Shown: positions 50,131 through 62,446, counted from the first letter of the stretch. The stretch: 64,000 bases of DNA from Bacteroides intestinalis (GCF_902364365.1 NZ_CABJDN010000012.1:62001-126000), one strand, 5' to 3'. Made by a program: numbers and translations. Notes: a model not told the origin generated them from the sequence alone.

Positions 50131-52080
50131 TTATTTTACAATTAATATTCCACCATTGCAAGGCATTGCCAATTGTAACTCCTGTTTCTTATTTACCTTT
50201 ATTTGTTTTACATTTCCTTGCAATTCTTCATTATCAGTAAATACCCTCACTTGATCACCAGGCGTAAACATCGGTAAGGCAATCTTCAACTTTACGGTCT
50301 CTTTCTGCGCATTAACTCCTGCAATATACCATTTATCACCATGCCTGCGTGCCATAACTACATATTTACCTGGATAGCCATCAATAAAGCGTACTTCATC
50401 CCACGTAGTAGGAACTTCTTTCATGAAACCTATCGCCCATTCCGGAGCATCTGTCAGATTGTTCGGAGCCAAGGCAAAATGTTGTACCGGACTTTGGAAC
50501 AATACCGCAGTAGCCAAAGCAAACACATCAGAAGTTATACGCCGGCTACCGCGTGGAGCATTATCCGCATTATAATATTTATTCAGTGCACTGCCACCAA
50601 AGTCCATGCTACCCACCGTATTACGAATAAATGGATGCAGACAGGCATTGAAAGCTTCATTGTCACAACTTCCCTGAGAGAAGTGCAGGTTTTCACTGGC
50701 CAATACGGCTTCACTCGACGCAAAGTTAGGATACATACGTTCCCAACCGCGAGGCAAAGTACACCCGTGGAAAATCACCAGTAACCCATATTCATTGGCA
50801 TCAGCAAGAATATCTTCATACAGCTGTATGGTAACTTGCTTATCACCACCGAAGAAGTCAACCTTTATACCGCGTATTCCAATGCTTTGCATCCATTTCA
50901 TCTCCTTACGTCGGGATATCGCATTGTCCATGATACCACGCGGTGATTGTGGGGCATCATTCCAATATCCATTAGAATTATACCACAGATACAGTCCCAC
51001 TCCTTTTTCCGCACCATACTTAGCCAGCTTTTCAACTTTGTCATAGCCTATTTGCGTATCCCACAATGCATCTACCAATACAGACTGGTATCCCATTGCC
51101 GCAGAGAAATCAATATAACGTAATTGCTCTTCATACTTCGTACTTCCATCCATACCAATAATCCAGCTCCAGGAACCTCTGCCGTATTCATATTTTCCGG
51201 ATGCCTCATACAGTGGCTTTACAACATTAAAGGAAACTGTCGTTTCAACAATCGGAGCCAAAGTTTCACCCAAAGTGATCGTTCTCCAAGGCGTTTCTCC
51301 CGGCAGGGCAAGTCCGGGTGCAATTGTACCATTTCCATTCATTTCACCCTCCTGAGGAAAACCGATTGTATATAAGCCATTTTCATGCCCCAACAAACGA
51401 CTTCCACAATATTTGCTATCTACACCGGTTTCCGAAATAAGTATCCACCCCTTATCACCATTACGGAACAGACAAGGGAAAGTATAACCTTCGCCCCATC
51501 CATTTTTGCCCATGGCATCATCTGCTTTATACGGTGTCTCATAACTGGGAGAAGTACGGGCAAATCCTCCCATAGGTTTACTTTGCGGGCACAAAAAGGT
51601 CGTACTCCCGTCAGGAAGCACAAAGCTTGTCGCCTCCTCTTTCACAATGCAGGATAAAGTATTCTTTTGAGGATACATTTTATACTTGAAAGCAACATCC
51701 CGGTCACTTACACGAAATATGACATCATAAATAATCTTGCCTTGCTGACTAAACCGGTATACCCCCTCTGTGGCTACATAGTGCACACTACTCTGCTTTA
51801 TATTGGGCAATGTATAAGTCTCATCAATTCTGCTTGACTGAACATCGTGCTCCAAAGACATCTCCCGGGAAAAATCACCTATATTTGTAATAAGCCCCAA
51901 AGGGGAAGAATTGATAAAAGGAGTATCCTTATAACTGATACGATAGGAAGGTTGCCCATCCTTATCAGAGATGGTTACTACTATTTTCCCATCCGGACTT
52001 GCTATTTGTTTTTCCTCCGCCTTTATTGTAAGGCAAATCAATAACGCTGTTATAACTAAAAAATATTTCATAAGTATCAA
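50131..52080 (-). CDS. GH97 enzyme, retaining alpha-galactosidase-like
   Basis: A 649-residue periplasmic enzyme (signal YFLVITALLICLTIKAEE). The N-terminal super-sandwich (about 25-280: QIASPDGKIVVTISDKDGQ opening) is typical of GH97. The barrel has Asp408 in GIKVDFFGG, the position of the nucleophile in the retaining branch of GH97 (alpha-galactosidase type); the inverting SusB branch has glycine there. FHGCTLPRGWERMYPNF and the FRNTVGSMDF motifs follow. C-terminal beta domain from about 555. The upstream gene's stop lies 4 bases before this start, so coupling is tight. Confidence 0.9.
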   Translation of the reverse strand: MILMKYFLVITALLICLTIKAEEKQIASPDGKIVVTISDKDGQPSYRISYKDTPFINSSPLGLITNIGDFSREMSLEHDVQSSRIDETYTLPNIKQSSVHYVATEGVYRFSQQGKIIYDVIFRVSDRDVAFKYKMYPQKNTLSCIVKEEATSFVLPDGSTTFLCPQSKPMGGFARTSPSYETPYKADDAMGKNGWGEGYTFPCLFRNGDKGWILISETGVDSKYCGSRLLGHENGLYTIGFPQEGEMNGNGTIAPGLALPGETPWRTITLGETLAPIVETTVSFNVVKPLYEASGKYEYGRGSWSWIIGMDGSTKYEEQLRYIDFSAAMGYQSVLVDALWDTQIGYDKVEKLAKYGAEKGVGLYLWYNSNGYWNDAPQSPRGIMDNAISRRKEMKWMQSIGIRGIKVDFFGGDKQVTIQLYEDILADANEYGLLVIFHGCTLPRGWERMYPNFASSEAVLASENLHFSQGSCDNEAFNACLHPFIRNTVGSMDFGGSALNKYYNADNAPRGSRRITSDVFALATAVLFQSPVQHFALAPNNLTDAPEWAIGFMKEVPTTWDEVRFIDGYPGKYVVMARRHGDKWYIAGVNAQKETVKLKIALPMFTPGDQVRVFTDNEELQGNVKQIKVNKKQELQLAMPCNGGILIVK

Positions 52081-52084
52081 GATA

Positions 52085-53710
52085 TTATTTATTAATAGTC
52101 ACCCTATCATTGGCTCTCTCATAGTCAAAGTAATCAACGTCGACATAACCTCCCAACGATTTTGTTGCATAGTTAAAGATGGCAAACTTACTTCCCATAA
52201 ACAGTTTTGTATAATCAAAACGCATTTTGAAATCCGTTCCGATCTTCTTCCACTCCTTATTGTCCAAGCTATAATAGAAAGTAGCAATATCCCGCTTCGG
52301 AGTAAAGTCACCCTCTATACGCAAATAAATGATATTCTGATTAAGTTCTACCTGTTCCTTTTCCTCTACATCCACACTCGCGATGGCTTTATTAGGAGTA
52401 TTATCAAAGTTGACTACATTGGTAGACATTACAAGTCGTTTCGCATCTCCCTCCTTCACCACAGACAAAAGTCCGGAATGTCCATTGAATGCACTGAAAC
52501 CTGCCACATCGCCATCCTTCATATTCGAAATATCAAGCGAGACAGTAGCCTTACATTTCGGTCCTTCCATACGCTGTGTAATCGTATTCGGAGCAAGATA
52601 CAGATTATTAACCACCCGGCTGGTCTCTAAACGTAAATATCCCGGCCGTTCTGTGAGCGACCACTTGTCATCCACCGGATTGTGATTCCATTGCCAATAG
52701 AGTGAAAGTTTCTCTCCGTCGAAATCATCACTTCCAAGTATTCCTTTGGTATTTTCAGTCGGATATATCTCTTTTTCCATCGTCAAAGGCACATGTCCAT
52801 TTTCATCTCCCAGCATCGGCCATCCGTCTATCCAACGGCAGGGCATAAGAGTAGGTACCCGGCCTATTCCTCCGCGATCCTGAAAAATAACCCCATACCA
52901 ATCTCCTTCTTCCGAGTCAATAATACAACCTTGACCTACTCCTCCATAACCATCAAAATCATGTTCCAGAATAACCTTCTTCTCATAAGGCCCTGTTATC
53001 TTGTCTGCACGATAACATACTTCCCTGCGCACCCGACCGGGGATACTCCAATCCATGGAAATCATCAGCAAATAATACTTTCCGTTATGTTTCACAACCT
53101 GACTTCCTTCCAGCAAGCCTTGTTCATCAGCATCCCGTTCAAAAATCTTCATACTGACTCCATCGGGTTTCACATCCGACAAGTCACTCTTCAATTCCTC
53201 CAGCTCACCGGTTCCATAGAATACATATACTCGGCCGTCATCATCAAAAAACAGAGAGGCATCATGAAAATGCTGTGTTCTCGATAATAGTTCCCACTTC
53301 CCGGCCGGATCTTCTGCCGTGAATATATACGACCGATAGGGCACATCATTTGGCGAGAACAATACATAAAATTTCCCATTATGATAGCGTATGGAAGATG
53401 CCCATTGTCCGCGTCCATAAACAGTTCCACCAATCAAATCATACTTTGAGTTATCAGTCAGCTTATCGAAGACATAGCTCACTGTTTCCCAATTCACCAA
53501 GTCTTTTGATCTCATAACAGGTCCACCTGGCATCAGGTGCATGGTGGTACTTATCATATAATAATACTCTCCTGCACGCGTAACGGACATATCCGGTACA
53601 TCAGCATAAATTACAGGATTACGATACGTCCCCTTCACCGACATTTCCGAACCGGAACACCCCATCAGTAATGAAGTAACAGTCAGCCATACCAACATCA
53701 TCTTTTTCAT
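52085..53710 (-). CDS. GH43 arabinofuranosidase/xylosidase with C-terminal beta-sandwich
   Basis: A 541-residue lipoprotein (VTSLLMGCSG). The propeller (about 30-330) is of the other GH43 branch: NPVIYADVPDMSVTR holds the base Asp, FHDASLFFDDDG the pKa-tuning Asp and LLEGSQVVKHNGKYYL the acid Glu. Residues about 345-535 form a concanavalin-type beta-sandwich (SDDFDGEKLSLYWQWNHNP to FAIFNYATKSLGGYVDVDYFDY), the usual GH43 C-terminal accessory fold that lines the active-site pocket in beta-xylosidases. An acidic metal-free pocket cannot be judged from sequence. Activity is probably on arabinose side chains or xylo-oligosaccharides. Confidence 0.9.
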   Translation of the reverse strand: MKKMMLVWLTVTSLLMGCSGSEMSVKGTYRNPVIYADVPDMSVTRAGEYYYMISTTMHLMPGGPVMRSKDLVNWETVSYVFDKLTDNSKYDLIGGTVYGRGQWASSIRYHNGKFYVLFSPNDVPYRSYIFTAEDPAGKWELLSRTQHFHDASLFFDDDGRVYVFYGTGELEELKSDLSDVKPDGVSMKIFERDADEQGLLEGSQVVKHNGKYYLLMISMDWSIPGRVRREVCYRADKITGPYEKKVILEHDFDGYGGVGQGCIIDSEEGDWYGVIFQDRGGIGRVPTLMPCRWIDGWPMLGDENGHVPLTMEKEIYPTENTKGILGSDDFDGEKLSLYWQWNHNPVDDKWSLTERPGYLRLETSRVVNNLYLAPNTITQRMEGPKCKATVSLDISNMKDGDVAGFSAFNGHSGLLSVVKEGDAKRLVMSTNVVNFDNTPNKAIASVDVEEKEQVELNQNIIYLRIEGDFTPKRDIATFYYSLDNKEWKKIGTDFKMRFDYTKLFMGSKFAIFNYATKSLGGYVDVDYFDYERANDRVTINK

Positions 53711-53764
53711 GATACAGATATATATTTATTTGCTATTTATTTCTGACACAGTTTCCTGGTCATC

Positions 53765-55150
53765 TTACTTGAATCTCCAATAGTCCATGTTGAACATCTC
53801 TCCATCGCCTCCCCTAAAAACAAGGTACAGATCGTGAACTCCACCCACCTTCTCTACATCAGCAGTAAAGGTTTTCCACGTATTCCAGCCACCGGTATTA
53901 TTTATATTACATACGCCCAGCAACGTACCATCAAGACCATCCAAACGGATTTCAATCTTTCCTTTGGTTATTGTAGCTGCACGAACTTCAAATGTTTTTG
54001 CCCCCTTGCCGAAATCAACCGCTTTCACCTGAAGGAAATCCCTGTTATGAATAGAAGTAACATACATCCCGCTTTCATCGTCCTTGGCGGTCTTGAGTCC
54101 CTGGCTCCATGCCATTGTTTCCGCCTCAGTCCGCTTATAAGGGTTCAATGTGCCGACAGGCGCAACTCCGACACCGTCGTCCCACCAGGGCAGTTCTTTG
54201 ATTGTGCCGTCAGGATTATATTCCATTTCAGCCACACATATAGAACGGCGTTCATGATGTTTGTCGGTTATCATGAAATTCAATCTATAATTAAATCCGA
54301 ACACATAAGATTTACCTTTATAATCAATGATTCCCGGATGGTTTCCGGAAGATTTCCCATTAGGTTTCATTATATATCCCTTAAACTCCCAAGGACCTAC
54401 AGGACCGGGGCCCATCGCATACCCAATTCCTTCCGGACAGCATGTACTTGCATAAGCCATATAATAGTGCCCGTTCTTCTTGTATGCCCAGGGACCCTCC
54501 TGAAAATGATAAGGATCTTTCTGATTTTCTATCTTCCGGATCTGTTTATCCTTCGTAATTTCTCCCGCACAGGAAATCATATCTTCATTCAGTTTCACAT
54601 ACCAGAGATTAGGATTTCCCCAATATAAATATGCCTGTCCATCATCATCTATCAATACACTCGGGTCAATACTGTCATACTCAGCACCAATCAAGGGTTT
54701 TCCGAGAGGATCAGTAAAAGGGCCCAAAGGACTATCTGCAACCAACACTCCGATTCCTCGTCCCTGTACCGGGCAATATAAATAGAACTTTCCATTACGC
54801 TCGATACATTGAGGAGCCCAGGCACCATTCTCAAATCCTCCCCAACCTGATACGGCAGGATCTGCCCACTTGAAATTATATAAATCGGCTATGGTTCCAT
54901 GATCAGTCCAGTTCACCATATCGGTACTGGTGTACAGCAACCATTCTTTCATGCGGAAACCTGCCATTCCTTCGGGAGCAGAATCCTCGTCATGGGTAGT
55001 ATAAAGGTATACCATGCCCTTATGTACCATGGGGGCAGGGTCGGCAGTGAATTTTGTCTGTATAATAGGGGTCTGAGCATTCAGATGTCCCAGAGGAGAA
55101 GCTATAAACAGTATAGCTACCGTCAATCCGGATAAAATAAGTTTCTTCAT
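53765..55150 (-). CDS. GH43 enzyme with C-terminal CBM6
   Basis: A 461-residue secreted enzyme (signal ILSGLTVAILFIASPLGHLNAQ). Asp37 (TADPAPMVH), Asp162 (SIDPSVLIDDDG) and Glu218 (FQEGPWAYKK) form the GH43 triad. A CBM6 closes the protein (YKRTEAETMAWSQG to FNMDYWRFK). It is a paralogue of the 48751-50112 gene but with longer loops after strand 1 (DEDSAPEGMAGFRMKEW) and around 235-250 (ASTCCPEGIGYAMGPG), so its specificity probably differs. It lies between a GH31 gene 38 bases upstream and a second GH43 gene 54 bases downstream. Confidence 0.92.
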   Translation of the reverse strand: MKKLILSGLTVAILFIASPLGHLNAQTPIIQTKFTADPAPMVHKGMVYLYTTHDEDSAPEGMAGFRMKEWLLYTSTDMVNWTDHGTIADLYNFKWADPAVSGWGGFENGAWAPQCIERNGKFYLYCPVQGRGIGVLVADSPLGPFTDPLGKPLIGAEYDSIDPSVLIDDDGQAYLYWGNPNLWYVKLNEDMISCAGEITKDKQIRKIENQKDPYHFQEGPWAYKKNGHYYMAYASTCCPEGIGYAMGPGPVGPWEFKGYIMKPNGKSSGNHPGIIDYKGKSYVFGFNYRLNFMITDKHHERRSICVAEMEYNPDGTIKELPWWDDGVGVAPVGTLNPYKRTEAETMAWSQGLKTAKDDESGMYVTSIHNRDFLQVKAVDFGKGAKTFEVRAATITKGKIEIRLDGLDGTLLGVCNINNTGGWNTWKTFTADVEKVGGVHDLYLVFRGGDGEMFNMDYWRFK

Positions 55151-55187
55151 TATTTCTGGTATTTAAAATCTATATTTCCCAATAGCA

Positions 55188-57632
55188 TTAGAATTTCACA
55201 CTCACTCTTTTTCCGTTGTAGTTAACTACTTTCTGAGTTCCGTCTTGAAGTACGATTGTAAACTTTCTATTATTCAACATTCCCTTATATGCACCTTTTC
55301 GAGCCCCTATGGTCAACTGGCGTGATGTATTATTCCATACGACAGGAATCTCTGTATATGCTCCCAGTTCATAATTATAGTTATCAAATTCATCCTCATA
55401 AAGAACAAAGGAACCATCGGCACCGGCATATACTCTCAATTCAAGGTTATCCCACGGTTTTTCCGTTGCATACTGCACTTTAGGACCCATTGGAATAATA
55501 CTGCCTGCCTTGACATACAAAGGAATGACATCGATAGTCGTTTCCTTTTCTATTTCCTGTCCACCGTCATGCTTTTCATTCGTCCAGAAATCATACCAGA
55601 TAGCACCCGCCGGCAAATATACCTTTGCGGACTTAGCCTGCATAAAGTCTACCGGAGCTTTATCCTCAAACTTCTGAACGTTATTCTTATCCCAGCCATC
55701 ATTTTCTTTTAGTTTTACCAGCTTCTCCTGAGTATATTGCGCATTAACTATCGGTGCCACCAAAATGGATTTACCGAACATATACTGGTCTTTCATATCC
55801 CATACACGCTTATCACCGGCAAAGTCCATTACCAACGCACGCATAAAGCTCGACTGCCGTTCGGTCACTTCCCAAGAAGTGGAATATATATAAGGCAACA
55901 AAGAATAACGCAGATGAATCATCTTTTCAATGGCATCATATACAGGTTCGCCTTTTTTCCCAAATTGATAAATTTCTCTCGGCGTATCAGCTCCATGCGA
56001 ACGCATCATCGGAGTAAACGTGCCGAATTGTAGCCAGCGTACATATAATTCCTGAAACATTGGATTCTTGGGTGCACTTCCGTCATTCCAACTCTTATTA
56101 TAGCTTCCGGCAAAGAAACCACCTATATCAGTATTGAAATTAGGATTTCCGGTAAGAGTGAAGTTTAAGCCTGCCGGAATCTGATTGCGCAGTGACTCCC
56201 AGGAAGATCCGATATCTCCCGACCATACATTGGCTCCGTAACGTTGCTGTCCGGCAAAAACGGAACGTGTAAGAATAAAGACGCGTTTATCGGAAGTTAC
56301 GGCACGCTGATTATCATAAACCCCACCCACCGTCAACAACGGATAAGCATTACGCACCTTGCGGAACGAACCCAGATAGGTCTTCGTATCAAAGTCCTCC
56401 GGTTTCCAATCGAAATGGTCGGGTTCCGTAGAATCCATCCACCAGCCGTCCATGCCCAACTTGAAGATACCTTCATTCAGGTATTTCCAGTAGATATCAC
56501 GGGCTTTCGGATTATAGGCATCGTATACGCGTACTCCGGAAGGATATTCCATATCGGGCGGCCAAGTATCGAGTCCCGATTGGGGCCATGTGGAGAAGTT
56601 AAACAACATACCTTTCTTATCCAGTTCTCTATAAGGTTTGGTCATCGGTCCAAACGAAGACCAGATAGAAATCAACATACGCGCATTCATGCCATGCACA
56701 TCATCAATCATCTTTTTAGGATCGCTGAACGAAGGGTTTTTAAAATCCATAGCATTCCACAAATAGTTGTGTCCCCAGTATTGCCAATCCTGAATAATTC
56801 CATCGAGAGGCACACCTAATTCACGGTATTTCCGTACCACTCCCACCGTTTCTTCTTGACTCTTATAACGTTCCTTGCTCTGGAAATAACCGTAAGTCCA
56901 AAGGGGAAACATAGGAACCTGTCCGGTCAGTGTACGCATCTGTGCAACTACGCCATCGGCATCTCCGCCATACATGAAATAATAGTCGATGCAATCTCCT
57001 ACTTCGGACTGGAAAGATGTCCCTTCCGCTGTATCGGCAAAATTGGTTGGTGAATAGTTATCCCAGAAAAGGCCGTATCCTTTCACGGATTGCACGAATG
57101 GAACCCCATCCTCCACATTGCCCTGTACAAGGTGTTTGGTTTGGTTACGCTGTGACATTTTTCCATTCTGGAGAATGCCCAACCCATAAAGAGGCTCATC
57201 CTTATCTAAAAGAAACGCCTGCTTAACAGCGAACGTTTTGGTTCCCGCATCATTAAAATCGGTAAACTCCGGCTTTCCTTTTTCACTGAGCAACGGCTCT
57301 CCTTTCGCATTAAAGAAAGACACAACACCGGACTCCAAGTTAAGAGCAACCGCCATTTCACTACTTTCCAGTCTTACAATATTGCCTTCCTGAGTAACGG
57401 CAGTCTTCACCTTCTGAGGAGTTTCTATTACAGAAAGGCTCTCCTTTGTATACTTCCACCCATCAGGAGATTTTAGTATTCTTACAATTGACGGAGTATA
57501 GAATTGCAATTCTACATCTACAGAATTAACGGTCGCCTTAATTCCCTCAGGAATTTGCTGATAATCTTGCCCTGAAAGCGGGATACAACAACACAGCGCC
57601 ATTGATATTAATACGCTTCTAATTGGTTTCAT
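55188..57632 (-). CDS. GH31 alpha-xylosidase/alpha-glucosidase-like enzyme
   Basis: An 814-residue secreted enzyme (signal VLISMALCCCIPLSGQD). N-terminal beta-sandwich to about 235, then the barrel. Nucleophile is Asp400 in DGWWMDSTEPDHF; acid/base is Asp473 in VWSGDIGSSW. C-terminal beta domains end at VNYNGKRVSVKF. It has no PA14 insertion, unlike the other GH31 of the operon, so the two probably act on different linkages. It is the first gene of the eight-gene operon and has a promoter with a paired direct-repeat operator upstream (57686-57751). Confidence 0.92.
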   Translation of the reverse strand: MKPIRSVLISMALCCCIPLSGQDYQQIPEGIKATVNSVDVELQFYTPSIVRILKSPDGWKYTKESLSVIETPQKVKTAVTQEGNIVRLESSEMAVALNLESGVVSFFNAKGEPLLSEKGKPEFTDFNDAGTKTFAVKQAFLLDKDEPLYGLGILQNGKMSQRNQTKHLVQGNVEDGVPFVQSVKGYGLFWDNYSPTNFADTAEGTSFQSEVGDCIDYYFMYGGDADGVVAQMRTLTGQVPMFPLWTYGYFQSKERYKSQEETVGVVRKYRELGVPLDGIIQDWQYWGHNYLWNAMDFKNPSFSDPKKMIDDVHGMNARMLISIWSSFGPMTKPYRELDKKGMLFNFSTWPQSGLDTWPPDMEYPSGVRVYDAYNPKARDIYWKYLNEGIFKLGMDGWWMDSTEPDHFDWKPEDFDTKTYLGSFRKVRNAYPLLTVGGVYDNQRAVTSDKRVFILTRSVFAGQQRYGANVWSGDIGSSWESLRNQIPAGLNFTLTGNPNFNTDIGGFFAGSYNKSWNDGSAPKNPMFQELYVRWLQFGTFTPMMRSHGADTPREIYQFGKKGEPVYDAIEKMIHLRYSLLPYIYSTSWEVTERQSSFMRALVMDFAGDKRVWDMKDQYMFGKSILVAPIVNAQYTQEKLVKLKENDGWDKNNVQKFEDKAPVDFMQAKSAKVYLPAGAIWYDFWTNEKHDGGQEIEKETTIDVIPLYVKAGSIIPMGPKVQYATEKPWDNLELRVYAGADGSFVLYEDEFDNYNYELGAYTEIPVVWNNTSRQLTIGARKGAYKGMLNNRKFTIVLQDGTQKVVNYNGKRVSVKF

Positions 57633-57685
57633 GGTATTTATTACATTTAATGATTAAAACTCGCATGCCATAACTTTGCACGATA

Positions 57686-57693
57686 CAAAAATA
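57686..57693 (-). promoter_or_regulatory. -7 promoter box of the eight-gene PUL 2 operon
   Basis: Reverse strand TATTTTTG. It lies 54 bases upstream of the GH31 start and 26 bases from the paired operator. Confidence 0.6.
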
Positions 57694-57716
57694 GCTGCAT
57701 ATCACTATACACCTTT

Positions 57717-57751
57717 TTCAATATTAGATATTTGACTTTCAATATTAGATA
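57717..57751 (-). promoter_or_regulatory. Paired 14-bp direct repeat, candidate PUL 2 operator A
   Basis: TTCAATATTAGATA occurs at 57717-57730 and again at 57738-57751, spacing 21 bases. The same core (CAATwTyAGATA), spacing and distance to the -7 box recur at two other PUL 2 promoters (59734-59766 and 62447-62479), always in the same orientation relative to transcription. Confidence 0.75.
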
Positions 57752-57773
57752 AATTGATGGCTATCCATCAGAA

Positions 57774-59666
57774 TCACTTTACTACAGCCACAAAACCACC
57801 ACGGGGCAAACACTTTATCTCTAAACCGGTTTCTTCGTCCGATAGAGGAATGTTTTCTTCAATAGCAAAACTTCTGTCATCAGTGCCGTCTTTGAACAAA
57901 GAGATTTTCTTGCCACTTACAGGAAACTTTTCCAAAGATGCATGAAGCGTTCTCGGTTCATCGGTACCGTTGATACCGGCGATATACCATACATCGCCTT
58001 TACGTCGTGCCATGACAACTTCTACCCCGGGATAGCCGGCCAGAAGTTTCGTATCATCCCAGGCAGTGGGCAACTCAGACAAAAGATGCTTTACCGCTTC
58101 CGGCAAGCTTTCATAAGCCGAAGGTCTGTCGGGCATGTGCTGCAAAGCCGATTCAAAAATCACGGGTAACGCCAGCTCATGCCCGTGCGATGTGATATGC
58201 GGATGCTGTGAATCGGAAAAAGTTCCCGGAGTATAGTCCATCGGGCCTACAACGTTTCTTGTGAAAGGCAGCGTGGCATTATGTTCGGCAGCCCGGTTGG
58301 TCAGTATCGAATTATTATTATACCACTCGGCTCCATATACTCCCTCTACCGACATCATGTGTGGGTAGGTACGCTGCCAGCCGCGAGGGATGGTGGCACC
58401 ATGAAAGTTAAGCATCAGCTTATACTTCACCGCATCCTCAAGCAAATCCATATAATAGTTCATGGTGGCAACGCTATCGCCCGTGAAAAAGTCTACCTTG
58501 ATACCTGCAACTCCCATGTCACTCAGCCATTTATATTCTTTCTCCCGATCTTCTTTTTTATTCAGCCGGTACAAGGGACCGGGACCGAGCCAACTTGTAC
58601 TCGAATTATACCACAGCAATGGTTTAACGCCCTGTTCCAAAGCATACTTCACTGCGTCTTGCAGGTTGCCTCCATTCTCCATTTCATCCCATTCCCAGTC
58701 AATCAGGTCGTAGGGCCACTTCATACGGACAGCCAGGTCGATGTATTCTTTCACTCTCTGATAATCCTTGGAACCGTGATTGTGCGCCCAGTAAATCCAT
58801 GATACCATACCGGGGGTTATCCATTCCGTATCCTCCACTTTGGAGGGGTCGGAGACATCGGTCACCAATGTAGACTCCACCACATCAGATAAATTTCCCA
58901 CAATAAGCAATCGCCAAGGAGATTCCCATGCTCCATTACCAACCGGCTGTTTATCGGCCAGTCGAACCTGATAGCTATCAAGTTGGTCTCCATTATACAA
59001 AAGAGAACCGCAATGCCCGCGCCTGATATTTGCTTCCGTTATCAGCATGAACACTGAATCCTGTGGTTCTACGAGTGCGGGATACCCCCAGAGATCAACT
59101 TCCGGACGATTGGTGAGTTTCCCATCTGTCGATAACGGAAAGAACTTTTCGTACCCCGGATCATACTCCTGCACCCATCTTCTGGTACCTTTCGGAACGG
59201 CATACGTGGTATGTTCATGGACAACGTTTTCTTCATCGGCAACGGTATTTATTCCGTATTTAAAGGCGATGCCGTCATTATAGACCCTGAATGTAACTTC
59301 CAATGTCTGTCTCGCTTCATTTTCAAAGGAATAGATTCGCTCCGAAGCCCCGTTCACGCAATGACTGCGCTTTCCCGTTATCATTCTGTAGTCATCGGTT
59401 ACACGCTTTACAGCCGAAACGGATTTCAATTTCAGGTTTCCGGCTAACTTCTGTGCATCTGTTTCCAGCCCCAACTTTGATTGAGAAAGAATACGCTTAC
59501 CTTCATAATCCACTGAAAAAAGAATCTCACCATAGGCATTTTCCTCTGCAAGTTCTACTGTGACTTTCAGGTCTCCGTCAGGAGAAGCAATGTCAAATGT
59601 TTCTGTATGGCACGAACTAATCACAACAGCAACCAGCATCATCCATGTTTTTCTTCGTATATTCAT
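57774..59666 (-). CDS. GH97 lipoprotein, retaining alpha-galactosidase-like
   Basis: A 630-residue lipoprotein (MMLVAVVISSCH). N-terminal super-sandwich about 22-270 (DIASPDGDLKVTVELAEE), then the barrel with Asp392 in GIKVDFFTG, again the retaining-type nucleophile position, and FHGATIPRGWQRTYPHMMSVEG. C-terminal beta domain from about 540. It is only distantly similar to the other GH97 in this locus. It is transcribed from its own promoter (59702-59709) with its own operator, and separated by 141 bases from the GH31-led operon that follows. Confidence 0.9.
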   Translation of the reverse strand: MNIRRKTWMMLVAVVISSCHTETFDIASPDGDLKVTVELAEENAYGEILFSVDYEGKRILSQSKLGLETDAQKLAGNLKLKSVSAVKRVTDDYRMITGKRSHCVNGASERIYSFENEARQTLEVTFRVYNDGIAFKYGINTVADEENVVHEHTTYAVPKGTRRWVQEYDPGYEKFFPLSTDGKLTNRPEVDLWGYPALVEPQDSVFMLITEANIRRGHCGSLLYNGDQLDSYQVRLADKQPVGNGAWESPWRLLIVGNLSDVVESTLVTDVSDPSKVEDTEWITPGMVSWIYWAHNHGSKDYQRVKEYIDLAVRMKWPYDLIDWEWDEMENGGNLQDAVKYALEQGVKPLLWYNSSTSWLGPGPLYRLNKKEDREKEYKWLSDMGVAGIKVDFFTGDSVATMNYYMDLLEDAVKYKLMLNFHGATIPRGWQRTYPHMMSVEGVYGAEWYNNNSILTNRAAEHNATLPFTRNVVGPMDYTPGTFSDSQHPHITSHGHELALPVIFESALQHMPDRPSAYESLPEAVKHLLSELPTAWDDTKLLAGYPGVEVVMARRKGDVWYIAGINGTDEPRTLHASLEKFPVSGKKISLFKDGTDDRSFAIEENIPLSDEETGLEIKCLPRGGFVAVVK

Positions 59667-59701
59667 AGTTTCTCTCTTTTATTATCAGATATTATATAAA
59701 G

Positions 59702-59709
59702 CAAAGATA
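59702..59709 (-). promoter_or_regulatory. -7 promoter box of the GH97 lipoprotein gene
   Basis: Reverse strand TATCTTTG, 36 bases ahead of the ATG at 59666. Confidence 0.65.
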
Positions 59710-59733
59710 GGCGAATATACTCCAATAGATTTG

Positions 59734-59766
59734 CAATTTTAGATAATCCATTTACAATTTCAGATA
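59734..59766 (-). promoter_or_regulatory. Paired direct repeat, candidate PUL 2 operator B
   Basis: CAATTTTAGATA (59734-59745) and CAATTTCAGATA (59755-59766) are 21 bases apart, and the nearer copy begins 25 bases from the -7 box, as in operators A and C. Confidence 0.75.
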
Positions 59767-59973
59767 AATAAGAACTGATATTGAGATGAATTCATATCTG
59801 CACAGCTCTGACACTTTGCTTTTAATGCATAACGAGAATGCGATATTTCCGTCCCGGTGCAGTGAAGAATGAAAAGAAACAAACGAAAATCAAGATTTTG
59901 TTGATTGACAGCATGATACATAAATACATACAATCCTAAAAAAAGAAAAACAGATAGTCTGTACAGTAAAAAC

Positions 59974-60115
59974 AGATGGTTCGTCTCAGATATATAGACC
60001 GTTTGTTTCCCATCTATAGATGGTTTGTGTTACATCTATAGATCCTTTGCGTTACATCCATAGATTCTTTGCGTTACATCCATAGATGGTTCGCCTCAGA
60101 TATATAGTTTCTTGC
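59974..60115. repeat. Array of six 22-bp tandem repeats with a palindromic core
   Basis: Six units start at 59974, 59996, 60018, 60040, 60062 and 60084, each beginning AGAT/AGAC and ending AT; a partial seventh runs to 60115 and a degenerate one may precede (59952-59973). Junctions give palindromes, best CCATCTATAGATGG at 60010-60023. Units 1 and 6 are near identical (ends TCAGATATAT), as are units 4 and 5 (GCGTTACATCCAT). The array lies in the 809-base divergent gap between GH97 and the esterase; 60116-60440 shows nothing else recognisable. Confidence 0.85.
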
Positions 60116-60415
60116 ATAAGTATTGTATATACCGCCCGATTTATGCAGGAATCATGCATTTATATTCCATAGATTATACGTCCGGATTCTATTTCGAGTG
60201 TTTTTTAGAGAACTCCTGTCGGCAAAAGGTTCATTCCGATAACTTTTTATTCAGAATAACACATAACTCCTGACTTCTTGCGTAGCGTTTATTTGATTTC
60301 CATAAAGATACCCACTCCTTACCCAAAACGTATTTGCACCGCCTCAAATATGGATGGGACACGATAATGTAACAACTTTTAAGCAACAGTGTAACAACAG
60401 GAAACAAACATGTAA

Positions 60416-62395
<1,980 letters not shown>

Positions 62396-62446
62396 CAAAA
62401 GACACATTATTTCTAATTCAATACTCAACAAGGATTATCACAAATA

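Noticed and set aside
59974..60115. CRISPR array
   Set aside because: The 22-bp units abut directly with no unique spacers, and no cas genes are present. The array at 36261 fails for the same reason.
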